The notes under the pieces are model-generated. The model made no database searches, had not been told where the DNA came from, and saw only the letters and a program-made list of their open reading frames with translations. A stretch of 59,365 bases of DNA from Candidatus Yaniella excrementigallinarum (GTDB lineage: Bacteria > Actinomycetota > Actinomycetes > Actinomycetales > Micrococcaceae), in contig DXHA01000017.1 of NCBI GenBank assembly GCA_019113675.1, positions 1 through 59,365 of the forward strand. Direction: 5' to 3'. Shown piece after piece: positions 36,091 to 47,000 of this stretch. Positions within the stretch are counted from its first letter, which is position 1, and the number at the start of each line of letters is the position of its first letter. The translations under genes were made by a program, and so were the position numbers.

Positions 36091-36538
36091 AGGCGAGGTA
36101 TTCCTCCAATACATCTAGGGCTTCATCCCAGCCATCATAGAAGAATCCATCGCCGGGTTGGCCTGAAACCCCGCGCAGTTCAAAGATTATGCGCGTCCCG
36201 TTTTCCTCGGGTTCAAGCGTTATGGTCACCACCGGTGTCTTTTTAGGATCTGCCCCTGGCTCGCCCCAAGTAAACACCAGCCGCTCATAGGGCGCCACTT
36301 CTTTATACACGCCACCGGTTACTACGCGTTCGCCGGTGTCATCATTGACCATGGTGTATCGGTAATGCCCGCCCACTCGAACATCTACTTTCACCTCTTC
36401 TCGTGGGGTGCTGGTATTGCGCGGATGCCACCAATCAGCAATCGCATCAGGGTCAGTCCAGGCATGCCATACCTGTTGGGCAGTGGCATTCAGGCTGCGG
36501 GTGATAGTAAAGGCTTTGGCCATATCAGTTGTAATCAC
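36089..36538 (-). CDS. SRPBCC/AHSA1-domain protein
   Basis: This 149-residue START-like protein (Aha1 C-terminal-like) has VWHAWTDPDAIADWWHP near 25, HYRYTMVNDDTGERVVTGG near 60 and GDGFFYDGWDEALDVLEEYL at the end. These small ligand-binding proteins often pair with ArsR regulators. The GTG at 36538 fits AAGGAG at 7 nt better than the ATG at 36523. It overlaps the arsR-type gene by 14 nt, so the two are co-translated. Confidence 0.88.
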   Translation of the reverse strand: MITTDMAKAFTITRSLNATAQQVWHAWTDPDAIADWWHPRNTSTPREEVKVDVRVGGHYRYTMVNDDTGERVVTGGVYKEVAPYERLVFTWGEPGADPKKTPVVTITLEPEENGTRIIFELRGVSGQPGDGFFYDGWDEALDVLEEYLA

Positions 36539-36863
36539 GGGGTTTCTCCTTCGCGAGGTAATCCTCGAGTCGATCGAAACGCTCGTTCCAAGCTGTGCGC
36601 TGCTGTTCTATCCATGCGGCAATCTCATTGAGGCTGTCTTGTGCTAGAGAACATTCATTCCACTGTGCCCGGCGATTGCGTTCGACTAGTCCAGCTTTCT
36701 CTAACACTGCTAGATGCTGTGAAACAGCTGGGCGGCTCATGGCGTAATAGGTAGCAAGTTCGCTGACCGTTAGCGGCCCGTTGCGTAAACGCAGCAGAAT
36801 ATCTCTGCGCGTTGGGTCCGCCAAGGCGGCGAATGAGGAACTGAGACGATCTTCTGTTGCCAT
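36525..36863 (-). CDS. ArsR-family transcriptional regulator
   Basis: This 112-residue winged-helix regulator has the recognition region ATYYAMSRPAVSQHLAVLEKAG at about 36-58 and begins SSSFAALADPTRRDILLRL. No Cys-rich metal site is visible, so it is of the non-metal ArsR type that occurs with SRPBCC partners. GAGGTTACTTAC precedes the ATG. It likely autoregulates the two-gene operon. Confidence 0.9.
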   Translation of the reverse strand: MATEDRLSSSFAALADPTRRDILLRLRNGPLTVSELATYYAMSRPAVSQHLAVLEKAGLVERNRRAQWNECSLAQDSLNEIAAWIEQQRTAWNERFDRLEDYLAKEKPRDYN

Positions 36864-37092
36864 GTAAGTAACCTCTTACGTAAGCGATGGCTAACATACT
36901 ACAGTTTTGTGAGATAGAACACAATAGTCGTTCAGATGTGACCGGAATCGACCATGCCAGAGCGATTTTGCGGTCTACCGGCTTTTGCGGACTTTTCCTT
37001 ACCCAAATTCTGAGTTCACCCTGCGTGTCGAACAGGCTTCACTGAACGTCCCAGTGCAAAAAGCACGGTTTAGGCACACTAAGATGAATGCG

Positions 37093-37128
37093 GTGAGCAG
37101 TGCGCTCACGACAAAGTTTTCCTATATT
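37093..37128 (+). promoter_or_regulatory. serA promoter with palindromic operator
   Basis: A -10 TATATT (37123-37128) lies 6 nt before the in-frame GTG at 37135. The perfect dyad GTGAGC-N5-GCTCAC (37093-37109) covers where the -35 should be, suggesting a repressor or activator site. No regulator gene is adjacent. Confidence 0.5.
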
Positions 37129-37134
37129 GAAAGT

Positions 37135-38745
37135 GTGTCGTTCGTGTCCAAACCAGTAGTGCTAATCGCAGAAGAACTCTCTCCGGCTACCATGGATGCC
37201 CTTGGGACCGACTTCGAGATTCGCCACACCGATGGTTCCGACCGTGACCAGCTGCTACCAGCGCTTGCTGAGGCTGAAGCCGTGTTGATTCGTTCAGCAA
37301 CCAACATGGATGCCGAAGCAATCGGGGCTGCAAAAAATCTCAAAGTCATCGCACGTGCTGGCGTTGGCCTGGATAACGTTGACACACAAGCCGCTACCGA
37401 AGCCGGGGTCATGGTGGTTAATGCGCCAACCTCAAATATCATTTCGGCAGCAGAACTGACCTGTGGACATATACTTGCTGGAGCTCGCAATATAGCACCG
37501 GCTAATGCTTCACTTAAGGATGGCCAGTGGAAACGCTCGGCCTATAAAGGTATCGAGCTGTACCAAAAAACCCTGGGTATTATCGGACTGGGACGTATCG
37601 GCTCGCTGGTTGCCGAACGCATGAAGTCCTTTGGGATGAACATTGTCGCTTATGACCCCTACGTCACGGCTGCACGGGCTCAGCAACTCGATGCCAAGCT
37701 ACTAAGCCTGGGCGAATTATTAGAAGTCTCTGACTTTGTCACCATTCATATGCCTCGCACCCCAGAGACCCTGGGCATGATCTCCGATGAGCAGTTCAAG
37801 CTCATGAAAGACACCTCATATGTGATCAACGTTGCCCGCGGTGGTCTCATTGATGAAGACGCCTTGGGCCGGGCTTTGGAAAGTGACCTCATTGCTGGTG
37901 CAGGTATCGACGTCTTCGTCAACGAACCAGCAAAAGACTTACCGTTTTTCGAACACGATTCCGCCACTGTGACCCCACACCTGGGTGCCTCCACCGAGGA
38001 AGCCCAAGAAAAAGCCGGTGTAGCCGTAGCCAAATCAGTCCGTCTTGCCCTTGCCGGTGAATTAGTACCCGACGCCGTCAACGTGGCCGGAGGCGTAATC
38101 GACCCGTACGTGCGCCCTGGCATCCCGCTGACCGAAAAACTGGGCCGGATCCTCTCAGCGGTAATGAAAGGCGTTTCCGTTTCAGCCATCGAGGTCGAAG
38201 TCGCCGGTGAGCTTGCCGAAAAAAACGTCGACTCACTGAAACTGGCGGCACTAAAAGGGATCTTCACCGACGTCGTCTCCGGCCAGGTGTCCTATGTCAA
38301 CGCGCCGGTATTGGCGGAAGGCCGGGGCATCGAAACTCGGCTGTCTACCACGGCAGACTCCCCGCACTACCGCAACACCATTACGGTCAAAGGCATCTCG
38401 GCCGATGGCCAAGCATTCAATGTAACCGGTACCTTGACCGGACCGCAGCAAGTTGAAAAGCTAGTCGGTATTAACGACTACGAATTCGAAGTGGCCGTGG
38501 CCGATCACATGCTGGTGCTGGAATATCAGGATCGCCCCGGTGTAATCGGTACCATGGGTATGCAACTGGGGGATCGTGGCATCAACATTGCCACCATGGA
38601 TGTGGCTCTGCGCGCCGATGGTGCCAAGGCACTTGCCGTGCTCACCCTTGATTCGACACTGCCATCCGGTCTGCTTGACCAGGTTGGCACGGCCATTCAT
38701 GCAGAACAAACCGCCGAGGTTGATTTGGAGGAAACTGTCCGGTGA
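37135..38745 (+). CDS. serA: D-3-phosphoglycerate dehydrogenase
   Basis: This protein of about 536 residues does the first step of serine synthesis. It has the substrate/NAD domains with [20 protein letters not shown] near 150, the catalytic Arg/Glu/His in INVARGG, VNEPAK and VTPHLGAST, an intervening (ASB) domain near 320-450 and a C-terminal ACT domain (about 460-530) for serine feedback. The open frame runs to 36985, but family length favours GTG 37135 or 37144; the -10 position favours 37135 as a leaderless start. The stop overlaps the metG start. Confidence 0.95.
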   Translation: MSFVSKPVVLIAEELSPATMDALGTDFEIRHTDGSDRDQLLPALAEAEAVLIRSATNMDAEAIGAAKNLKVIARAGVGLDNVDTQAATEAGVMVVNAPTSNIISAAELTCGHILAGARNIAPANASLKDGQWKRSAYKGIELYQKTLGIIGLGRIGSLVAERMKSFGMNIVAYDPYVTAARAQQLDAKLLSLGELLEVSDFVTIHMPRTPETLGMISDEQFKLMKDTSYVINVARGGLIDEDALGRALESDLIAGAGIDVFVNEPAKDLPFFEHDSATVTPHLGASTEEAQEKAGVAVAKSVRLALAGELVPDAVNVAGGVIDPYVRPGIPLTEKLGRILSAVMKGVSVSAIEVEVAGELAEKNVDSLKLAALKGIFTDVVSGQVSYVNAPVLAEGRGIETRLSTTADSPHYRNTITVKGISADGQAFNVTGTLTGPQQVEKLVGINDYEFEVAVADHMLVLEYQDRPGVIGTMGMQLGDRGINIATMDVALRADGAKALAVLTLDSTLPSGLLDQVGTAIHAEQTAEVDLEETVR

Positions 38746-40337
38746 ACACCTACTACCTGACAACGGCGATTGCCTACCCAAACGGCGAACCCCACATCGG
38801 GCACGCCTACGAATACATCGCCACCGATGTCATGGCGCGGTTCAAGCGCCTGGACGGTTATGATGTCCGCTACCTCACCGGCACCGATGAGCACGGCCAA
38901 AAAATGCAGCAAACGGCCATTCAAGAAGGCATCGAGCCCATGGAATTGGCTACCCGCAATGCCAATATGTTCCAACGAATGGACGATGAGGTCTTGGGTA
39001 TTTCCTATGACCGGTTCATTCGCACCACTGATAACGACCACTATGCCTCCTCACGGGAAATCTGGCGTCGGATGGAAGCCAACGGGGACATCTACCTGGA
39101 CACCTATGCGGGCTGGTACTCGGTACGAGATGAACGCTTCTTCGCCGATGACGAGGTTCACACCAACGACGACGGCGTCCGAGTGGCCACCGAAACCGGC
39201 ACCGAGGTTACCTGGACCGAAGAAGAATCCTATTTCTTCCGACTGTCGGCCTACGCGGATAAACTGCTAGCCCACTATAAGGACAACCCTGACTTTATTG
39301 CCCCGCAAAGCCGCGCCAATGAAGTTATCCGGTTTGTTGAAGGCGGACTGGAAGACCTCTCGATTTCGCGTACCTCTTTTGACTGGGGGATCCCGGTACC
39401 TGAACCCACCAACCCGGAATTGGCCACCGATAAAAACCACGTCATGTACGTCTGGGTTGATGCCCTGACCAATTACATCACCGGTGCAGGCTTCCCGGAT
39501 GACAACAGCGAATTGAAACGCTACTGGCCGGCGGATCTTCATGTGATCGGCAAAGACATCTCCCGGTTCCACTGCATTTTCTGGCCAGCGTTTCTTATGT
39601 CGGCGGGCATTGAATTGCCCAAACGAGTCATGATCCACGGCTTTTTGCACCATGATGGCGAAAAAATGTCCAAGTCGGTAGGCAATGTTGTACACCCGGC
39701 AGACTGGGTAGAACGCTATGGCCTGGACACCGTACGGTTCTTCTTGCTGCGTGAATTCCCGTTTGGTTCCGATGGGTCCTATTCCTATGACGCCGTGGTG
39801 CGCCGCAAAAACGCTGACCTGTCCAATAATCTGGGCAACCTGGCACAGCGCAGCTTATCCATGGTGTACAAAAACTTGGACGCCCAAGTGCCACAACCAG
39901 ACGAACTGACCGATAAAGATCAGAACATTCTTGCCGAAGCCGCCCAGCTGTTGGGCACATGGCAGAAACATTTTGAAACCCAAGACTTCTACCGCGCACT
40001 GATTGCTGCATGGAAAGTCTTAGACGATACCAATAGCTACTTCGCCGACCAGCAACCCTGGGTGCTGCGCAAAACCGATGAAGCACGGATGAAAACCGTT
40101 TTGTGGGTCACCCTGGAAGTCGTCCGCCGCATCGGGCTACTCATTCAGGCGGTCATGCCGGACTCGGCAACCAAACTACTTGATGCCCTGGGCATTGCAG
40201 CCTCCGGTGACGCCGGTGAAACCAATGCCTCCGGTACCGGTGCACGCTCCTATGCAGCCTGGGACGATCAACTGGCACCAGGCACTCCGATCGCTAAACC
40301 CTCCCCGGTATTCCCACGCCACGAAGAAGACGAGTAA
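38742..40337 (+). CDS. metG: methionyl-tRNA synthetase
   Basis: This 531-residue class I synthetase has the HIGH motif in [12 protein letters not shown] near 20 and KMSKS in [11 protein letters not shown] near 310. It lacks the zinc-knuckle cysteines and the C-terminal dimerisation domain found in longer MetG forms. It overlaps the serA stop by 4 nt (GTGA), so serA and metG are coupled, which is an unusual pairing. Confidence 0.96.
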   Translation: MNTYYLTTAIAYPNGEPHIGHAYEYIATDVMARFKRLDGYDVRYLTGTDEHGQKMQQTAIQEGIEPMELATRNANMFQRMDDEVLGISYDRFIRTTDNDHYASSREIWRRMEANGDIYLDTYAGWYSVRDERFFADDEVHTNDDGVRVATETGTEVTWTEEESYFFRLSAYADKLLAHYKDNPDFIAPQSRANEVIRFVEGGLEDLSISRTSFDWGIPVPEPTNPELATDKNHVMYVWVDALTNYITGAGFPDDNSELKRYWPADLHVIGKDISRFHCIFWPAFLMSAGIELPKRVMIHGFLHHDGEKMSKSVGNVVHPADWVERYGLDTVRFFLLREFPFGSDGSYSYDAVVRRKNADLSNNLGNLAQRSLSMVYKNLDAQVPQPDELTDKDQNILAEAAQLLGTWQKHFETQDFYRALIAAWKVLDDTNSYFADQQPWVLRKTDEARMKTVLWVTLEVVRRIGLLIQAVMPDSATKLLDALGIAASGDAGETNASGTGARSYAAWDDQLAPGTPIAKPSPVFPRHEEDE

Positions 40338-40350
40338 GTAAGGTAGAGCA

Positions 40351-41397
40351 GTGAGCAATAACGCATTAGATCTGGCACTGATCCCAGGCGATGGTATTGG
40401 ACCAGAAGTCACCGCCGAAGCACTCAAAGTACTCAAAGCCGCCATCGGGGATGACGCCGTACACACCACCGAATACGGTCTGGGTGCCGAACATTGGCTG
40501 GCCACCGGCGAAACACTTACCGATGACACGTTGCAAGCCCTTCGTGGCCATCAAGCCATCCTGTTTGGGGCAGTTGGGGCAGCACCAAATGATACCCGCA
40601 TTCCCTCGGGGTTATTAGAACGCGAAATCCTCCTGAAGCTGCGCTTCGCTTTTGACCATGCGGTGAATTTCCGGCCTTCGGTGCTCTACCCGGGAACTAC
40701 CTCACCACTGGCCAATCCGGGCAATATCGATTTTGTGGTCTTTCGGGAAGGTACCGAAGGACTCTATGTTGGCAACGGTGGTTCCATGCGCACTGGAACC
40801 AACCAGGAGATCGCCAACGAAACCTCCGTCAATACCGCCTACGGTGTTGAACGCGTTGTGCGCAAAGCCTTCGAATACGCCCAGCACCGGCAACGACAGC
40901 ATGTCACCCTGGTGCATAAACACAATGTATTGGTCCACGCCGGGCACCTGTGGAATCGCATCGTCAACGAGGTTGCCGAAGAATATCCCGACGTCACCCA
41001 CGACTATCTACACATTGATGCCGCCACAATCTTTATGACCACCGATCCGGGCCGCTTTGATGTGATCCTGACCGACAACATGTTCGGCGATATTATCACC
41101 GACCTGGCCGCCGCCGTCACCGGTGGTATTGGCCTGGCCGCATCTGGCAACCTGAACATTTCCGGTACCGCACCATCAATGTATGAACCAGTCCACGGTT
41201 CTGCCCCGGATATTGCCGGTACCCAACAGGCAGATCCTACCGCGGCTATCCTGTCGGCGGCTATCCTGTTGGAACAAGAAGGTCATGCCGATGCCGCAGT
41301 ACGGGTACAAAAAGCCGTCTGGGAAGATCTTGCTGCACGTGATACCACGGCGCGTACCACCGCCGCGATCGGCGATGCGATCGCACAACAGGTTTAA
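40351..41397 (+). CDS. leuB: 3-isopropylmalate dehydrogenase
   Basis: This 348-residue beta-decarboxylating dehydrogenase of leucine synthesis has [17 protein letters not shown] near 12, [13 protein letters not shown] near 95, catalytic [18 protein letters not shown] near 237 and [13 protein letters not shown] near 275. It starts with GTG and lies 13 bp after metG, in the metG-leuB-ilvE run. Confidence 0.95.
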   Translation: MSNNALDLALIPGDGIGPEVTAEALKVLKAAIGDDAVHTTEYGLGAEHWLATGETLTDDTLQALRGHQAILFGAVGAAPNDTRIPSGLLEREILLKLRFAFDHAVNFRPSVLYPGTTSPLANPGNIDFVVFREGTEGLYVGNGGSMRTGTNQEIANETSVNTAYGVERVVRKAFEYAQHRQRQHVTLVHKHNVLVHAGHLWNRIVNEVAEEYPDVTHDYLHIDAATIFMTTDPGRFDVILTDNMFGDIITDLAAAVTGGIGLAASGNLNISGTAPSMYEPVHGSAPDIAGTQQADPTAAILSAAILLEQEGHADAAVRVQKAVWEDLAARDTTARTTAAIGDAIAQQV

Positions 41398-41409
41398 GAA
41401 AGGTCAATC

Positions 41410-42537
41410 ATGGAATTTCGGTTAGAACCCAATCAGAACCCCCTATCTGATGGCCAACGCGCACAAATCTTAGCCAACCCAGGATTCGGCGAGTACTTTA
41501 GCGACCACATGGTGACCATCGACTGGACCGCGGACCTGCAAGGCCAAGCTAAAGCCGTCGAGGCTGGCAACTACCTAGAAATGGTGGGCGACTGGTCTGA
41601 TGCCCGGGTGGAACCCTATGGTCCACTGTCCATGAGCCCGGCAGCCGCCGTCCTACACTATGCCCAAGAAGTCTTCGAAGGCCTGAAAGCCTACCGCCAC
41701 GACGACGGCTCCATCTGGACCTTCCGCCCCTACGCAAATGCAGCACGCATGAACCGGTCGGCCTACCGGATGGCCATGCCACAACTGCCCGAAGACGTCT
41801 TCGTCAACGCATTAGAACAACTCATGGCCCAAGACGCCGCCTGGGTACCAAATGGCTCCGGCCAGTCCCTGTACCTGCGGCCCTTTATGATCGCCACCGA
41901 AGAGTTTCTTGGTGTCCGCCCGGCACACACCTTCAGTTTCCACGTCATTGCTTCACCGGCTGGTAACTACTTCGGTGGGGAACTGAAACCAGTAAGCATC
42001 TGGGTCTCTCGCGAGTTTGCCCGCGCTGGACAAGGCGGTACCGGTTCGGCGAAATTTGGCGGCAACTATGCCGCCTCGCTGGCAGGCCAACTCCAAGGTG
42101 CCGCACGCGGCCACGACCAAGTCATCTTCTTGGACCGTAGCCCCGATGACACACTAGAAGAACTCGGCGGGATGAACGTTTTCTTTGTCACCAACGACAA
42201 TAAACTCATCACCCCGAAACTTACCGGCACCATCCTGGAAGGCATCACCCGAGATTCCATTCTCAAACTGGGGACCGAACAAGGCCTAGATGTAGAAGAA
42301 CGTCACATCACCTTTGACGAATGGAAAGACGGGGTTGCTACCGGCCAGATCGACGAGGTGTTTGCCTGCGGTACAGCAGCCGTGATCACACCGATTGGCC
42401 AAGTGGCTGACGAGGACGAAACTTATCAGACCCCATCAACCGACTTCCCGGTGGCCAATGCACTGCGCAACCGCCTGGTCGGCATCCAGACCGGTGCCGA
42501 AGAAGACACTTACGGATGGATGCACCGCCTAGCCTAA
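41410..42537 (+). CDS. ilvE: branched-chain amino acid aminotransferase
   Basis: This 375-residue fold-type IV PLP enzyme has YAQEVFEGLKAYRHDDG near 85, RPFMIATEEFLGVRPA near 155, the PLP Lys in SAKFGGNYAASLAGQ near 217 and CGTAAVITPIG near 320. It performs the last step for Leu, Ile and Val. AAGAAAGGTC precedes the ATG, 12 bp after leuB. Confidence 0.96.
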   Translation: MEFRLEPNQNPLSDGQRAQILANPGFGEYFSDHMVTIDWTADLQGQAKAVEAGNYLEMVGDWSDARVEPYGPLSMSPAAAVLHYAQEVFEGLKAYRHDDGSIWTFRPYANAARMNRSAYRMAMPQLPEDVFVNALEQLMAQDAAWVPNGSGQSLYLRPFMIATEEFLGVRPAHTFSFHVIASPAGNYFGGELKPVSIWVSREFARAGQGGTGSAKFGGNYAASLAGQLQGAARGHDQVIFLDRSPDDTLEELGGMNVFFVTNDNKLITPKLTGTILEGITRDSILKLGTEQGLDVEERHITFDEWKDGVATGQIDEVFACGTAAVITPIGQVADEDETYQTPSTDFPVANALRNRLVGIQTGAEEDTYGWMHRLA

Positions 42538-42560
42538 AACGCCAGCAGAAAGGGCCCACT

Positions 42561-43334
42561 ATGCGCATCGCACGCTTTGTATACCGCGACGATTTCCACT
42601 ACGGCGTCGTCGAGGACGACACCATTACTGTGCTGGCCAATGACCCGCTTTATGCCGGGATCGTACCGACCACCGAAACCCTACAATTATCCGATGTACG
42701 GTTGGTCACCCCCGTGCTACCACGATCCAAAGTGGTCGGGGTGGGGCGCAACTGGCAGGCCCACGCCGAAGAACTTGGCAACGAGGTGCCCACCTCACCG
42801 CTGTTATTCTTCAAACCCAATACCGCCGTGGTGGGCCCAGATGAACCCGTTCTGCTGCCAGATTGGACCGAAGAGGTCTCGTATGAGGCAGAACTTGCCG
42901 TGGTGATCGGCCGGATCGCTAAAGACGTGCCCATCGACCGGGTTGATGAAGTCGTATTCGGCTACACCGTGGGCAATGACCTCACGGCACGCGATACCCA
43001 ACGCGCCGAAGACCAATGGGCCCGAGCCAAAGGCTTTGACGGTTCTTGCCCGCTGGGGCCCTGGATTGAAACAGAACTGGAACCCGATGAGCTGCAAATC
43101 CGCTCATGGGTTGATGGTGACCTGCGCCAGGACGGTAATACCCAAGACATGATTTTTGATGTCCGCACCCTGGTGTCTTATATTTCTGAAGCCTTCACCC
43201 TGTTACCCGGTGATGTGATACTTACCGGCACTCCAGCCGGAGTCGGTCACATCGAAGATGGCCAAATCGTAGAATGCGAAATTGAAGGCATTGGCACATT
43301 ATCAACCACTGTGCGCCGTCCCACCGTTGGCTAA
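42561..43334 (+). CDS. fumarylacetoacetate hydrolase family protein
   Basis: This 257-residue FAH-family protein has the C-terminal catalytic domain with VGRNWQAHAEE near 62, YEAELAVVIGR with metal-binding Glu near 112, GYTVGNDLTARD near 135 and LTGTPAGVGH near 220. Members hydrolyse or decarboxylate 2-keto acids; oxaloacetate decarboxylase or acylpyruvase activity is common. ATG 42561 follows AGAAAGGG; the frame from 42516 overlaps ilvE and is less likely. Confidence 0.9.
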   Translation: MRIARFVYRDDFHYGVVEDDTITVLANDPLYAGIVPTTETLQLSDVRLVTPVLPRSKVVGVGRNWQAHAEELGNEVPTSPLLFFKPNTAVVGPDEPVLLPDWTEEVSYEAELAVVIGRIAKDVPIDRVDEVVFGYTVGNDLTARDTQRAEDQWARAKGFDGSCPLGPWIETELEPDELQIRSWVDGDLRQDGNTQDMIFDVRTLVSYISEAFTLLPGDVILTGTPAGVGHIEDGQIVECEIEGIGTLSTTVRRPTVG

Positions 43335-43395
43335 CGGCTAGAAACACGGTCACGAGAATACCGCAACACCGCCAGTGGGGCTAGACTTGACCACC

Positions 43396-44907
43396 ATGAG
43401 CCAGCTTCGTAATCCTGACGATATCCCTGCAGTTTCACCAGATACCGATGTTCGCGTACGTTTTGCGCCGTCACCAACCGGAACCCCACACGTTGGGCTA
43501 ATCCGTACCGCCCTGTTCAACTGGGGCTGGGCCCGCCACACCGGTGGCAAAGTCGTCTTCCGCGTGGAAGATACCGATGCAAAACGCGACTCCGAAGAGT
43601 CCTACCAACAGTTGCTTGAAGCCATGCAATGGTTGGGCATCGACTGGGATGAGGGTGTCGAGGTCGGCGGACCACATGAACCCTACCGGCAGTCCCAGCG
43701 CGGGGAAATCTACCAAGACGTCATCGAACGGCTCAAAGCAGGCGGATTCATTTACCCGTCCTACACCACCGCAGCAGAAACTGAAGCACGCCACCTTGAA
43801 GCCGGACGGGACCAGAAACTAGGTTACGACGGTTATGACCGGCATTTAACCGAAGAACAAATCGCCGCCTATGAAGCCGAAGGTCGCAAACCAGTCTGGC
43901 GACTACGCATGCCAGACCACGACCTGTCATTCACCGATACTATACGCGGCACCATCACCTTCAGCGCCGGATCCGTGGCAGACTTTGTTGTTGTCCGCGC
44001 CGATGGCTCACCGCTATACACCTTGGTGAACCCCGTCGACGACGCTCTAATGGGCATCACCCATGTGCTGCGCGGCGAAGATCTACTATCTTCCACCCCG
44101 CGTCAAATTGCGCTCTACCGTGCCCTGTACGCCATTGGGGTTGCCGAGTTTCAACCAGAATTTGGCCACCTGCCATATGTGATGGGCCAGGGCAATAAAA
44201 AACTCTCCAAACGTGACCCGCAATCCAACCTATTTCACCACCGCGATAACGGATTCATCCGCGAAGGTCTACTCAACTACCTGGCACTACTGGGCTGGTC
44301 ACTCTCACCAGACGAAGACATTTTCACCCCCGAAGAGTTTGTCGAAAACTTTGACATTCACAACGTATTGGCAAACCCGGCACGTTTCGATGAGAAAAAA
44401 GCCATTGCCATCAACGGCACCCACATCCGCCGTCTGGAACCACTGGATTTTCGTGACCGGTTGATCCCATACCTGCAAGCTCGCGGGCTGGTGGGCGAAG
44501 AGTTGACCTCAACCGAAATGGATATTGTCACCCAGGCGGCACCGCTGGTCCAGGAACGTGTGCACCTGCTGGGCGAAGCAGCCGACATGCTGGCTTTCTT
44601 GTTTACCGATACTATTGAGGTAGAAAAAGCTGCCCTGAAAGGCATGCCAAAAAACCTTGCCGAAGTACTCACTGCTGCCGAACATACCCTGTCGGAATTA
44701 GAAACCTGGGACCTGGACTCCATCGAACCGGCCCTGCGCACCGCATTGATCGATGAGCTGGAGCTCAAGCCACGCCACGCGTTTGGTCCGGTGCGTACCG
44801 CGGTGTCTGGCCGCAAGGTATCGCCACCATTATTTGAGTCGCTAGTGATACTGGGACAAGAGACCACCCTGGATCGTATCGCAGAGTTTAAGGCCGCCCA
44901 ATCGTAG
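43396..44907 (+). CDS. gltX: glutamyl-tRNA synthetase
   Basis: This 503-residue class I synthetase has the HIGH-equivalent [19 protein letters not shown] near 25 and KLSKR near 265, and the C-terminal all-helical anticodon-binding domain. Many actinobacteria use it also to charge tRNA-Gln before amidation; tRNA-Gln and tRNA-Glu lie 0.8 kb downstream. A TAGACT -10 ends 8 nt before ATG 43396, suggesting leaderless translation. Confidence 0.96.
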   Translation: MSQLRNPDDIPAVSPDTDVRVRFAPSPTGTPHVGLIRTALFNWGWARHTGGKVVFRVEDTDAKRDSEESYQQLLEAMQWLGIDWDEGVEVGGPHEPYRQSQRGEIYQDVIERLKAGGFIYPSYTTAAETEARHLEAGRDQKLGYDGYDRHLTEEQIAAYEAEGRKPVWRLRMPDHDLSFTDTIRGTITFSAGSVADFVVVRADGSPLYTLVNPVDDALMGITHVLRGEDLLSSTPRQIALYRALYAIGVAEFQPEFGHLPYVMGQGNKKLSKRDPQSNLFHHRDNGFIREGLLNYLALLGWSLSPDEDIFTPEEFVENFDIHNVLANPARFDEKKAIAINGTHIRRLEPLDFRDRLIPYLQARGLVGEELTSTEMDIVTQAAPLVQERVHLLGEAADMLAFLFTDTIEVEKAALKGMPKNLAEVLTAAEHTLSELETWDLDSIEPALRTALIDELELKPRHAFGPVRTAVSGRKVSPPLFESLVILGQETTLDRIAEFKAAQS

Positions 44908-45620
44908 TTCAAGCAGTACTTTTCGACGTTGATGACACCTTAGTCAACCTTGCCGGGGCTCAACATATCGCGTTTCGCACACAGTTAGCCCAGCAATTTG
45001 GTGACCACGTATCATCCCATCCTGCCTTTGATGTTGCCGCAGAAGCCTTCGTACACGACTCGAAGGACTTTTATAACGCCTATATCAACGGCAAAATGTC
45101 CTTCGTTGAGCAGCGGCTGTCCAGGGTTGTCGATGCCATGGAGATCTTACAGCTGCAAGGCGCACCCGATGAAGAACTGTGGGTGGTCGGATACGAAGAT
45201 GTGGTATCCAAGCACTGGGCGGCCTTTGATGATGTACCTCCACTACTAGCCGCACTGGATGAACGAGGTATCGCCTATGGGGCGGCCACAAATAATTTCA
45301 CCGACTATCAGCGGGTTAAACTCGAACAAGCCGGCCTGGCATTTAATGTAGTGATCGGCACCGATATCACAGGCAAACCCAAACCAGATCAATCAATGTT
45401 TCTTGAAGGAGCCCGACAACTAGGGGTCACTCCAGAAAACACCCTGATGATCGGTGATGATGTTATCAATGATGGTTTGGGCGCACGCGATGCGGGCCTA
45501 ATTTCATTGTTGGTCGATCGCCGAAACATGTTGAAAAATCCAGATCGAGTTTATAAAGTCGGCTCACTGAGTGACGTTATGCACATTGACTCCCTGCATT
45601 TTGACAACGGACCGAATTAG
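44901..45620 (+). CDS. HAD-family hydrolase without a canonical start codon
   Basis: The frame that encodes this HAD phosphatase begins at the gltX stop. Its motif [14 protein letters not shown] is complete from about 44916, and motif II TNNF, the motif III Lys of GKPKPD and motif [19 protein letters not shown] follow. In this frame there is no ATG, GTG or TTG between the upstream TAA (44889) and the ATG at 45096, which would remove motif I. Initiation at ATC 44901 (overlapping the gltX TAG at 44905-44907) gives a 239-residue, family-sized protein. Translation is presumably coupled to gltX. Confidence 0.72.
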   Translation: MVVQAVLFDVDDTLVNLAGAQHIAFRTQLAQQFGDHVSSHPAFDVAAEAFVHDSKDFYNAYINGKMSFVEQRLSRVVDAMEILQLQGAPDEELWVVGYEDVVSKHWAAFDDVPPLLAALDERGIAYGAATNNFTDYQRVKLEQAGLAFNVVIGTDITGKPKPDQSMFLEGARQLGVTPENTLMIGDDVINDGLGARDAGLISLLVDRRNMLKNPDRVYKVGSLSDVMHIDSLHFDNGPN

Positions 45621-45660
45621 GGTAAAGTTGTCTCTCGTTGCGCTCGGCGCGACAAACCCA

Positions 45661-45732
45661 TGGGGTATGGTGTAATCGGCAACACAACGGTTTCTGGTAC
45701 CGTCATTCTAGGTTCGAGTCCTGGTACCCCAG
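45661..45732 (+). tRNA. tRNA-Gln (anticodon CUG)
   Basis: Cloverleaf with acceptor stem TGGGGTA/TACCCCA, anticodon stem ACGGT/ACCGT with loop TTCTGGT (anticodon CTG) and T-arm CTAGGTTCGAGTCCTGG. 72 nt, no encoded CCA. It is followed 48 nt later by tRNA-Glu. Confidence 0.95.
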
Positions 45733-45780
45733 CGAAATTCCCGATCAGGGAATCTCAAACCACTACTTTCTGGTAGTGCG

Positions 45781-45851
45781 GCCCCATCGTATAGCGGCCT
45801 AGTACGCCGCCCTCTCACGGCGGTAGCACGGGTTCGAATCCCGTTGGGGTC
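45781..45851 (+). tRNA. tRNA-Glu (anticodon CUC)
   Basis: Acceptor stem starts GCCCCA and ends TGGGGT (G1-U72 wobble). Anticodon stem CCGCC/GGCGG encloses CTCTCAC (anticodon CTC), and the T-arm is CGGGTTCGAATCCCG. The 3' end is uncertain by 1 nt. Confidence 0.94.
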
Positions 45852-45859
45852 ACAGTTTG

Positions 45860-45896
45860 ATCGGTATGCATTGTTGACAGTGCATACCGATTTTTG
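45860..45896 (+). terminator. terminator of the tRNA-Gln/tRNA-Glu transcript
   Basis: ATCGGTATGCA (45860-45870) and TGCATACCGAT (45881-45891) form a perfect 11-bp stem with a 10-nt loop, followed by TTTTTG. Confidence 0.9.
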
Positions 45897-45997
45897 TTTC
45901 GCCGGTGATTTCACTTCCAAGAGACTTAAGGTAAGCAAACCCCTCATAACCTAATGACGTGCACGGTGCCACTGGCTTATTGAGTATCCTGGACAGC

Positions 45998-46993
45998 ATG
46001 TCTTCAACGTTGCATCCCTCATCCAAGACCACTGTTGGTGAACTTGGTGAGGCTGGGATTCTTGCCCTGCTGGAACACAGTTATGCCGGTTTTACTACCA
46101 AACAAGGCGTGATCGGTCCTGGCGATGATGCAGCCGTTATTCCGGCTACCAACGGCCATTTCGTAATCGCCACAGACGCGATGAATGAAGGCCACCATTT
46201 TTTGCGTCACTGGCCATCGGGTGTCGTGGATAATGGGTACTCCACCGGCTGGAAATTAGTAGCCCAAAACATTTCGGATATGAACGCCATGGGTGCCATC
46301 ACCTCGGCGATTAATATTTCTCTTGCGATGCCAAAAAATACCCCGGCCCACTGGGTATGGCATTTTGGTCGTGGCATAGCCAATGCGTGTTACTGGCTGG
46401 GAGCACAACAAATTGTCATCTCCGGGGGAGATCTGACCAGGGCAGATTCTATAGCCACAGCAATTACCACAACGGGCGATCTTCTTGGCGAACCTGTGCT
46501 ACGAAAAGCAGCTGGCCATGTGGATGGGTTTTTGCTGATACATACCGGCAACGTTGGCACTGCTGCAGCAGGTTTTGTAGTCGCTACAGAAGGACAAGCC
46601 AATAATCTAACCCGCGATGAACTTGGTGTGCTGAGATTATTTTTGCGTCCCCGCCCACCGCTGGCAGCGGGCCCTGAAGTAGTCGGTACAGTTGCGGCGA
46701 TGATGGATGTCTCGGATAGCATTCTCACCGATGCCGACCGAATCGCGGCAGCAAACGGGCTACACGCCGAAATTGATCAGAACTGGGTTGAGGCACAAGC
46801 TGCAGGTCTACAAACGGTGGCTGATATTTATGCTGCTGATCCACAACAATGGGTACTGACCGGGGGAGAGGATTACGGGCTATTAGCCGTACTTGATCCG
46901 CAAGTCACAGTACCAATGGGCTGGCAGGTTATTGGCAAATTGACTGATACACCACAACCGCGCCCAGACGTCACCGGCTGGGATCATTTCTAA
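45998..46993 (+). CDS. thiL: thiamine-monophosphate kinase
   Basis: This 331-residue enzyme phosphorylates thiamine monophosphate to the diphosphate. The N-terminal metal/nucleotide motif GPGDDAAVIPA is near 38. AQNISDMNAMGA is near 95, ISGGDLTRADS near 145, MDVSDSILTDADRIA near 240 and TGGEDYGLLAVL near 290. A TATCCT -10 ends 7 nt before the ATG. In related genomes, as I recall them, thiL sits after ddl/DUF3515, so its position here next to the PKS cluster looks rearranged. Confidence 0.93.
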   Translation: MSSTLHPSSKTTVGELGEAGILALLEHSYAGFTTKQGVIGPGDDAAVIPATNGHFVIATDAMNEGHHFLRHWPSGVVDNGYSTGWKLVAQNISDMNAMGAITSAINISLAMPKNTPAHWVWHFGRGIANACYWLGAQQIVISGGDLTRADSIATAITTTGDLLGEPVLRKAAGHVDGFLLIHTGNVGTAAAGFVVATEGQANNLTRDELGVLRLFLRPRPPLAAGPEVVGTVAAMMDVSDSILTDADRIAAANGLHAEIDQNWVEAQAAGLQTVADIYAADPQQWVLTGGEDYGLLAVLDPQVTVPMGWQVIGKLTDTPQPRPDVTGWDHF

Positions 46994-47000
46994 TCTGCTG

